DNA from: Flavobacteriales bacterium
GTDB lineage: Bacteria > Bacteroidota > Bacteroidia > Flavobacteriales_D > SKUL01
NCBI GenBank assembly: GCA_007129985.1
Contig: SKUL01000244.1
Coordinates: 1 to 6,870, forward strand
Reading direction: 5' to 3'
DNA length: 6,870 nucleotides
Made by a program: the position numbers and the translations under genes. The notes beneath the pieces are model-generated. The model was not told where the DNA came from and searched no databases. It worked only from the letters and a program-made list of their open reading frames with translations. Below are positions 1-4,514 of this stretch, one piece after another; positions within the stretch are counted from its first letter, which is position 1; each line of letters opens with the position of its first letter.

Positions 1-300
1 AGCAATGGACTTTTGAACACGATGGATATTTCCGGACAGGTTATGGGCATTAACGCAGCGGCCAAGGTTTGCAACAGCCTTTCGGCATATGGGATGAATG
101 ACTGGTACTTGCCCTCGCGCAATGAGATGTTAGAAATGTACAACATCCGCGAACAACTGGGAAACTTTTCAGAAGAAGCCTACTGGACCAGCACAGAGGT
201 GTCGGCATCGCACGCTGAAGCAATAGATTTTACCAGCGGGGAGGTACAGGAGGTACAGAAAAATGTACAATTAAGATGCAGGTGCATCCGCAGAAATTAG
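1..300 (+). CDS. C-terminal fragment of a DUF1566/Lcl-like domain protein
   Basis: The reading frame is open from base 1 to a TAG at 298-300, so this is the 3' end of a gene that starts left of the window. A TTG at 13 and an ATG at 22 are in frame, but the frame continues upstream, so neither need be the start. About 99 residues are visible. They carry the hallmarks of the DUF1566 (Lcl C-terminal, FISUMP-like) fold: an alanine/cysteine stretch (AAKVCNSL), then NDWYLPSRNEML, then YWTSTE, and a final basic segment RCRCIRRN where family members usually have a VRAVR-like ending. The family is common in secreted and surface proteins of Bacteroidota, often as a C-terminal module of large repeat proteins; its biochemical role is not established. 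Two cysteines near the end (RCRC) are slightly unusual. A perfect 9-bp in-frame tandem duplication encodes EVQEVQ. Family call is fairly sure; function unknown. Confidence 0.75.
   Translation, partial: SNGLLNTMDISGQVMGINAAAKVCNSLSAYGMNDWYLPSRNEMLEMYNIREQLGNFSEEAYWTSTEVSASHAEAIDFTSGEVQEVQKNVQLRCRCIRRN
241..258 (+). repeat. 9-bp in-frame tandem duplication
   Basis: GAGGTACAG occurs twice back to back (241-249 and 250-258). It is in frame with the DUF1566-like gene and gives Glu-Val-Gln twice. It lies between the YWTSTE motif and the C-terminal basic segment, in what is probably a surface strand or loop. It most likely arose by replication slippage. Confidence 0.7.
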
Positions 301-324
301 CACGAAAACAGTTTTTTACCATCA

Positions 325-354
325 CTCCATCTAATTCGTGTAATTAGAATGGAG
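325..354. terminator. Candidate bidirectional terminator hairpin between convergent genes
   Basis: CTCCATCTAATT (325-336) pairs with AATTAG-A-ATGGAG (342-354) through 12 base pairs, with one bulged A at 348 and a 5-nt loop CGTGT. It lies 25 nt after the stop of the plus-strand gene and 14 nt after the stop of the minus-strand transporter gene, where a shared terminator is expected. No run of T follows the stem closely on either strand; the nearest is T6 at 312-317, on the 5' side as read on the plus strand. It is therefore not a textbook intrinsic terminator and may act as an RNA 3'-end stabiliser or in a factor-dependent way. The structure is certain as an inverted repeat; the role is inferred. 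Confidence 0.55.
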
Positions 355-367
355 CGCCTCAGGTTTG

Positions 368-1096
368 TTAAAAAAGCAGCAGTTTCACTCCGGCAAAAAG
401 AAGTACCCCAGCCAAGGCGTAGCGAATGGTTTGAGGAGCCATCCAACGACTTCCCACAATTGCTCCGGCTAGCCCACCTGTTACAACAAGTCCAATCCAC
501 CAGCCTGCCTCAGGGTGAACATCGAGTTGCCCACTCGAATAGATTCCGATGATGCCGGCAATTGAATTGAAAAATATAAACGCGGCTGAAATGCCAGCCG
601 TGGTTTTAATCGGTGCCCATCGCATCAGTAAAATCAATGGGCTGAGCAACACGCCTCCGCCAATTCCTATCATCCCCGAAAGCAGCCCTATCACCAATCC
701 CGCAAGAATGCCACCGTACATGGGCATAGTGCGTAGTTTATCAGATGTCTTACCGAGTCCAGCAACCCGAAGTCCAGCCAGCAGTAATACTCCACCCAGC
801 AGTGTAAGATAAAGACTGCCCGGAAGTCGAATCATTCCACCAATAAAGGCCGCCGGAACAGACGCAGCCAAAATCACCATGAGGATCTTACCGTTGAAAT
901 GCTTGTTGGCGCGGTAAGAGAGAAAGGAAATCAATGAAACGAAAATATTCATGACGAGCGCTGTAGATCGCATTTGCTCGGGAGATACACTCCCTGACAG
1001 CGCAAATACGGCAAGGTAGCTGCTCGCTCCTCCGTGCCCGACCATGGCGTAAAGAAACGCAGCGAAAAGAAGTAGAAGTTTGAAAAGTAGCGCCAT
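368..1096 (-). CDS. TauE/SafE (TSUP) family membrane transporter
   Basis: A 242-residue, very hydrophobic protein, about the usual length for the TSUP family (sulfite exporter TauE/SafE, formerly DUF81). The family has two repeated halves of membrane helices, and each half carries a glycine-rich signature. Here these are VGHGGASSYLAV near residues 19-30 and GMIGIGGG at 141-148. Seven to eight membrane segments can be read by eye, with a polar, positively charged loop around residues 110-126 between the halves. Known members move sulfite, sulfoacetate, sulfolactate or other small organic anions; the substrate cannot be told from sequence. The ATG at 1096 lies 12 bp after the moaA stop on the same strand, with no promoter box in the gap, so it is probably co-transcribed with moaA. 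No Shine-Dalgarno is evident. Convergent with the DUF1566-like gene. Family call sure, substrate unknown. Confidence 0.9.
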   Translation of the reverse strand: MALLFKLLLLFAAFLYAMVGHGGASSYLAVFALSGSVSPEQMRSTALVMNIFVSLISFLSYRANKHFNGKILMVILAASVPAAFIGGMIRLPGSLYLTLLGGVLLLAGLRVAGLGKTSDKLRTMPMYGGILAGLVIGLLSGMIGIGGGVLLSPLILLMRWAPIKTTAGISAAFIFFNSIAGIIGIYSSGQLDVHPEAGWWIGLVVTGGLAGAIVGSRWMAPQTIRYALAGVLLFAGVKLLLF

Positions 1097-1108
1097 TTCA
1101 AGGCTTTT

Positions 1109-2092
1109 CTAACCGCCGATAGAAATCATTGAGCGATTTTTTGAAAACACCTTCGGAGCGTTATCCGCGCTGAACTCCGGCAATCCGCCGCGCGCTGCGT
1201 GCTTGGCTGCAATATTTTCTTTGATTAATCGCTCTACATCACCACCGTTGCGAAGTATCGTGAGCAGGTCAGTCTCGTTTTGAGCAAAAAGGCAATTCTT
1301 GATTTTACCATCTGCTGTAAGGCGTATGCGATTGCAGGTGTCGCAAAAAGGATTGGTAACCGAGCTGATTACTGCAAATGTGCCCGGGGCATTGTTCACC
1401 CGAAAATTGCGGGCGGTATCATTGGCGGCATCTTCAATGCGAGCAAAGGAGTGGGTTTGCTCTATTCGATTGAGAATAGCAGCATAGCTCACGGTTTGCG
1501 AAAAATCCCATCGGTTTTCCGCAAAGGGCATAAACTCAATAAAACGTACATGGATAGGCATGTGTCGGGTGAGTTCAACAAAGTTGTTGATTTCGTCTTC
1601 ATTCCTGTCTTTCATGACCACCATGTTGAGCTTCACATAAAAGCCTCTGCGAATGGCTTCTTCGATGTTTTGCCAGGTTTGGTCAAAGCCTTTACGTTGC
1701 GACAACACCTCAAAGCGGTCTTTTCGCAGGGTATCCAGGCTGAGGTTGATGGAAGTCAAACCTACTTTCTCGAAGGTGTCGAAGTATTGACCCAAAAAGT
1801 ACCCATTGGTGGTAATGGCTAGTTTCACTTTGAGGGTCGAAAGGTTCTGCAGAATGGAGCCCACGTCTTTGCGCATCAGTGGTTCGCCGCCGGTGAGTCG
1901 AATTTTTCGCACGCCATGCTCCACGAATATCTCAGCTAATTTTTGGATTTCATTTGCCGACATCAAACGAGACGGAGGCATGAACTGCATGTCGTTGTGT
2001 GGCATGCAATACAGGCAGCGCAGGTTGCATCGGTCGGTAAGTGAGATCCGCAGATAATCGTGTTTTCGGCCCAGAGAATCGGTCAACGACAT
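1109..2092 (-). CDS. moaA: GTP 3',8-cyclase MoaA (molybdenum cofactor biosynthesis)
   Basis: A radical SAM enzyme that converts GTP to 3',8-cyclo-7,8-dihydro-GTP, the first step of molybdopterin synthesis, in the cytoplasm together with MoaC. At 327 residues it has the family's normal length and all key motifs. The N-terminal CNLRCLYC supplies Cys22, Cys26 and Cys29 for the SAM-binding [4Fe-4S] cluster. TGGEP at 67-71 is the SAM-contacting motif. The C-terminal Cys250, Cys253 and Cys267 (in FCDTCNRIRLT and NCLF) have the spacing that binds the second, GTP-contacting [4Fe-4S] cluster. The protein ends in the conserved Gly-Gly tail (SIGG), which is needed for activity in characterised MoaA. The ATG at 2092 fits the family start and lies 4 nt behind a TACCTTTG promoter box. 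No moaC, moaD, moaE or mogA is in the window, so the rest of the pathway must be elsewhere. The TSUP gene follows after 12 bp. Confidence 0.97.
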   Translation of the reverse strand: MSLTDSLGRKHDYLRISLTDRCNLRCLYCMPHNDMQFMPPSRLMSANEIQKLAEIFVEHGVRKIRLTGGEPLMRKDVGSILQNLSTLKVKLAITTNGYFLGQYFDTFEKVGLTSINLSLDTLRKDRFEVLSQRKGFDQTWQNIEEAIRRGFYVKLNMVVMKDRNEDEINNFVELTRHMPIHVRFIEFMPFAENRWDFSQTVSYAAILNRIEQTHSFARIEDAANDTARNFRVNNAPGTFAVISSVTNPFCDTCNRIRLTADGKIKNCLFAQNETDLLTILRNGGDVERLIKENIAAKHAARGGLPEFSADNAPKVFSKNRSMISIGG

Positions 2093-2096
2093 GCTA

Positions 2097-2104
2097 CAAA
2101 GGTA
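2097..2104 (-). promoter_or_regulatory. Predicted Bacteroidota -7 promoter box of moaA
   Basis: Read on the minus strand, TACCTTTG matches the Bacteroidota housekeeping sigma -7 consensus TAnnTTTG exactly. Only TAGC (4 nt) separates it from the moaA ATG, so transcription should begin at or within a few bases of the start codon, giving a leaderless or nearly leaderless mRNA. No clear TTG -33 element is found at the expected distance upstream; that region is occupied by an inverted repeat instead. Confidence 0.55.
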
Positions 2105-2133
2105 GCCATTTCCTGCCGGCCACTATGGCCTAC
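2102..2133. repeat. Imperfect inverted repeat in the DUF2911-moaA gap
   Basis: GTAGCCAT (2102-2109) is complementary to ATGG-C-CTAC (2125-2133) except for one bulged C, with a 15-nt spacer. A second, smaller inverted repeat, GGCCA-CTA-TGGCC (2118-2130), shares the right arm, so the two hairpins exclude each other. Together they fill the space between the DUF2911 stop (2134) and the moaA -7 box, overlapping the first bases of that box. This could be a weak terminator for the DUF2911 transcript or an operator for moaA; no T-run supports a standard terminator. Confidence 0.4.
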
Positions 2134-2673
2134 TCAGCGGTTAATAGGTACTGTTATGCGTGTTTTGTCCCATGTTAGAGTGAGTTGCGGTTCGGGTTCG
2201 TTGTGAAGCTCAATGTGCAGTTCTTCAACCGTTTCAGATAGATTTTCAACCGGTACTTCTATCCTCGCTACGTCGTGGGCCGGATTATGAGGAGGTTTGG
2301 TATTTAAACCTGCGCCCCACCACGCAATTTTTCGGTTGAAGATAACCGTCCATTTGTGCTCCCCCGGAATGGTGAAGAGCGCATAACGACCAGGATCAAG
2401 TGTGTTTCCCCCCACTTTCATAGGGCATGAAGACTCAATGGTAGTGCTCTCATTGGCACCTGTACGCCAGACCTCCCCGAAGGGCACAAGACTTCCAAAT
2501 ATTTCACGCCCTCGTTTGCGTGGCGAGCTGTACCGCACTAAAACGGTTCCGCAAGGAGCATCCAACTGTGTCAAAGCCGTTGGGCTTAAGTTGCGCATTC
2601 GGCGTATCCAAATGATAACAAGTAGGAAAAAGGCGCCAATGACAATAAGAAAAAGTAGTGCGTATGGATTCAT
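2134..2673 (-). CDS. DUF2911 family protein with an N-terminal membrane anchor
   Basis: With the ATG at 2673 the protein has 179 residues. Residues 4-23 form one hydrophobic membrane segment followed by a basic patch (RRMR). The DUF2911 domain fills about residues 40-179: YSSPRKRGREIFG (48-60), LVPFGEVWRTGANEST (62-77), GRYALFTIPG (95-104) and WTVIFN (108-113) are its usual blocks. DUF2911 is abundant in Bacteroidota, mostly as exported proteins with cleavable signal peptides; its function is unknown. The frame is open upstream to a GTG at 2793 (219 residues), with another ATG at 2754. I prefer 2673 because the anchor then sits at the N terminus and the extra 40 residues look unlike any signal sequence. 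A weak promoter-like TTGTTTTG (minus strand, 2698-2705, one mismatch to TAnnTTTG) lies just upstream of 2673. It is transcribed divergently from marR. Domain sure, start less so. Confidence 0.85.
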   Translation of the reverse strand: MNPYALLFLIVIGAFFLLVIIWIRRMRNLSPTALTQLDAPCGTVLVRYSSPRKRGREIFGSLVPFGEVWRTGANESTTIESSCPMKVGGNTLDPGRYALFTIPGEHKWTVIFNRKIAWWGAGLNTKPPHNPAHDVARIEVPVENLSETVEELHIELHNEPEPQLTLTWDKTRITVPINR

Positions 2674-2880
2674 TCGGTTAAGTAGTTTGGTATTGCTCAA
2701 AACAAGAACCAGCTTTTTACACGAAAGTTTTAGGCCGGCGAAGGTTTTTGTCATTTCCTTCTTTGGCGGTTGTAAGGTGAACGAAATTTTCACAGAATGT
2801 TTACGCTTGCTCTAAATGACATACTACCAATCGGTGCAATTGTCCATCCAGTAAATCGTCTGAATCAAACATCAACCCCT

Positions 2881-2922
2881 AAAACATGTTTTGACATCAG
2901 TTAACACAAACACTAGTTGACA
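2881..2922. promoter_or_regulatory. Candidate operator region upstream of marR
   Basis: AAAACATGTTTT (2881-2892) is a perfect 12-bp palindrome. TTGACA occurs at 2891-2896 and again at 2917-2922, with the self-complementary GTTAAC (2900-2905) between them. The right TTGACA copy includes the proposed -33 element. MarR-family dimers bind palindromes near their own promoter, so this cluster is a reasonable operator candidate. Which of these elements is bound, if any, cannot be decided from one sequence. Confidence 0.4.
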
Positions 2923-2945
2923 AACGAAACCATCGCGTAATTTTG
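2917..2945 (+). promoter_or_regulatory. Predicted Bacteroidota promoter of the marR-efflux operon
   Basis: TTG at 2917-2919 (-33 element) and TAATTTTG at 2938-2945 (-7 element, exact match to TAnnTTTG) are separated by 18 bp, a normal spacing for the Bacteroidota primary sigma factor. The marR ATG follows 17 nt after the -7 box, so the untranslated leader should be only about 10-14 nt. No Shine-Dalgarno sequence lies in that leader. Confidence 0.65.
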
Positions 2946-2962
2946 CAGCTCAATTTTTACTG

Positions 2963-3448
2963 ATGAAAGAAACATTCTATCCTCTTGGGAAGTCGTTTGC
3001 GCTCATAACCAAAGCTTATATAGGGGCCATATCTTCACGGCTCAGCCACCTTGATATTGAGCGACACTTCTACCTCCTTTACCGCATTGGCACCGCACCG
3101 GAGCCTCTTACGCAAAAGGACCTCGGCGAAATCATCAACCAGGATAAAAGCGCTATGGTGCGCATCATTGATTACCTGAGTGATTTTGGCTATGTGCGTC
3201 GCAAGCAGAATCCACAAGACAGGCGAGAGTACTTTATCGTGCTAACCACCAAGGGTGAAGAGGTTATCCCGGAAATCAAATCAGCTTTTAGCTTTGTGGA
3301 CGGAGCAGCCCTGCACAGTCTCAACAAAGAAGACCGCGAATGCCTCAATAAAGTCCTTCAATCGGTGTACGAAAACCTGAATCAGCTCCCCGCGCAGGAC
3401 GTAAAGCTCGACTACAAAAAATCTTCACTCTCATCTTCCAACTCATGA
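2963..3448 (+). CDS. MarR-family transcriptional regulator
   Basis: A 161-residue winged helix-turn-helix protein of normal MarR length. The N-terminal helices (about 1-35) and the C-terminal helix (about 119-141) would form the dimer interface. The DNA-binding part runs from LTQKDLGEIINQ (49-60) through the recognition helix KSAMVRIIDYLSDFGYV (62-78) to the wing RRKQNPQDRREYFIVLTTKG (79-98), whose DxR motif (Asp86-Arg88 region) is the family signature. Such proteins usually repress their own operon and release DNA when a small aromatic or lipophilic compound, or an oxidant, is bound. Being first in an operon with an RND adaptor and permease points to control of the pump. The stop codon overlaps the adaptor start as ATGA (3445-3448), suggesting translational coupling. 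The tail after residue 145 is polar and serine-rich. Family sure; ligand unknown. Confidence 0.93.
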   Translation: MKETFYPLGKSFALITKAYIGAISSRLSHLDIERHFYLLYRIGTAPEPLTQKDLGEIINQDKSAMVRIIDYLSDFGYVRRKQNPQDRREYFIVLTTKGEEVIPEIKSAFSFVDGAALHSLNKEDRECLNKVLQSVYENLNQLPAQDVKLDYKKSSLSSSNS

Positions 3449-4509
3449 CAAAGCGTGTAATTTGGCACTTTGCAAGTGCGCTGCTCTTTTCGGTGGCTAT
3501 GACCTCATGTGAGTCGGGAGGTGCTGAAAACCAAAACAAAGGTTCCGCAGGTGGTGGTGCCATTACCGTTGAGGTAATCGTGGTAAAGCCCGAAATGCTG
3601 GAGCGAAAAATCACCGTTACGGGTACTATCCTCGCAAATGAAGAGGTGGTATTACGGAGCGAAACAGCCGGCAGACTTCAAAAACTGAACTTTCGGGAGG
3701 GAAGCGTGGTGCAACGCGGTACGCTGTTGGCCAAAATCAACGACCGTGATTTACAGGCAAATCTCAAGGCCCTGCATCTTCAAGACAGCCTGCTTACACG
3801 CGAGGAGCAGCGCAAGAAACGACTCTTTGAAATCAAGGCCATTAGCGCTGAGGAATACGATCAGGTGCAAACTATGCTGCAAACCAATAGGGCAGAACAG
3901 GAGGTAGTTCGGGCGCAGATTGAGCGTACGGAAGTGATTGCGCCTTTTTCCGGCGTGGTAGGTCTGCGACGGGTAAGTGAAGGCGCCATGATGGATGCAA
4001 ACGCAGAACTCGCCACCCTCAAACAACTCGACCCGGTGAAAATTGAGTTTGCCGTTCCAGAGCGGCATCGCGCACACCTGAAAGCGGGCACCCAAATCTC
4101 GTTTTCGGTAACGGGCGTTGATAGCGTTTTTACCGCTGAAGTCTATGCTGTGGAGGCCATGATTGACCCCGGAACTCGCACAGCAACTGTAAGAGCCCTT
4201 TGTCAGAATCCGGAATACCTGCTCTTTCCGGGTGCTTTTGCGCGAATTGAAATCGAGCTCGAAAGCATCCCTAACGCGCTGCTGGTACCCGCTGAGGCCA
4301 TTGTTCAACAAATGACCACCAAAAATGTATTTGTGGTTGAAAACGGAAAGGCTGTTTCCAAAGAAGTTACCACAGATATCCGCACCGATACCCGCACACA
4401 AATCGTTTCGGGCATTGCCCCCGGCGATAGTCTGGCCGTAACCGGATTGCTGCAACTTCGCAACGGTATGCGCGTGAAAGCTATTGAACCAACTTCTTCC
4501 GACTCCTGA
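3445..4509 (+). CDS. RND efflux periplasmic adaptor (membrane fusion) lipoprotein
   Basis: A 354-residue adaptor subunit that joins an RND pump to an outer-membrane channel. The N terminus (MTKR, a hydrophobic stretch, then AMTSC) is a lipoprotein signal peptide with the acylated cysteine at residue 22. A glycine-rich linker (about 24-38) follows. The lipoyl/barrel-sandwich half runs from about 55 to 105 (TVTGTILANEEVVL, SETAGRLQKLNFREGSVVQRG), then a short alpha-hairpin coiled coil (about 101-163), then the second lipoyl half (EVIAPFSGVVGLRRVSEGAMM). The beta-barrel holds the conserved DPGTRTATVRA (241-251) and LLFPGAFARIEI (259-270), and the membrane-proximal domain follows. Length and order match RND-type MFPs (AcrA/MexA/MdtA-like) rather than type I secretion HlyD. 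It overlaps marR by 4 bp, and the permease gene begins 5 bp after its stop. Confidence 0.95.
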   Translation: MTKRVIWHFASALLFSVAMTSCESGGAENQNKGSAGGGAITVEVIVVKPEMLERKITVTGTILANEEVVLRSETAGRLQKLNFREGSVVQRGTLLAKINDRDLQANLKALHLQDSLLTREEQRKKRLFEIKAISAEEYDQVQTMLQTNRAEQEVVRAQIERTEVIAPFSGVVGLRRVSEGAMMDANAELATLKQLDPVKIEFAVPERHRAHLKAGTQISFSVTGVDSVFTAEVYAVEAMIDPGTRTATVRALCQNPEYLLFPGAFARIEIELESIPNALLVPAEAIVQQMTTKNVFVVENGKAVSKEVTTDIRTDTRTQIVSGIAPGDSLAVTGLLQLRNGMRVKAIEPTSSDS

Positions 4510-4514
4510 GCAAG

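Noticed and set aside
349..812. Two plus-strand open frames opposite the TSUP gene
   Set aside because: They are antisense to a gene with clear TSUP signatures and have low-complexity, proline/serine-rich translations.
1097..1108. Separate promoter or terminator between moaA and the TSUP gene
   Set aside because: The gap is only 12 bp and contains no TAnnTTTG box and no stem-loop.
1280..1822. Open frame of 180 codons on the plus strand
   Set aside because: It is antisense to moaA, whose cysteine clusters and C-terminal GG tail leave no doubt about the coding strand; the open frame is a by-product of moaA codon use.
2402..2815. Plus-strand open frame of 137 codons across the DUF2911 gene and its upstream region
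   Set aside because: Most of it is antisense to the recognisable DUF2911 blocks. The protein has no recognisable motif, and no promoter box precedes it.
2674..2962. Possible small gene or RNA gene in the divergent gap
   Set aside because: No open frame with coding character, no tRNA-like cloverleaf and no known riboswitch pattern was found; the promoter and repeats near 2881-2945 explain its visible structure.
3751..4455. Long open frame (234 codons) on the minus strand
   Set aside because: It lies wholly antisense to the adaptor gene, which has clear domain motifs throughout. Its translation resembles no known family and has irregular composition.
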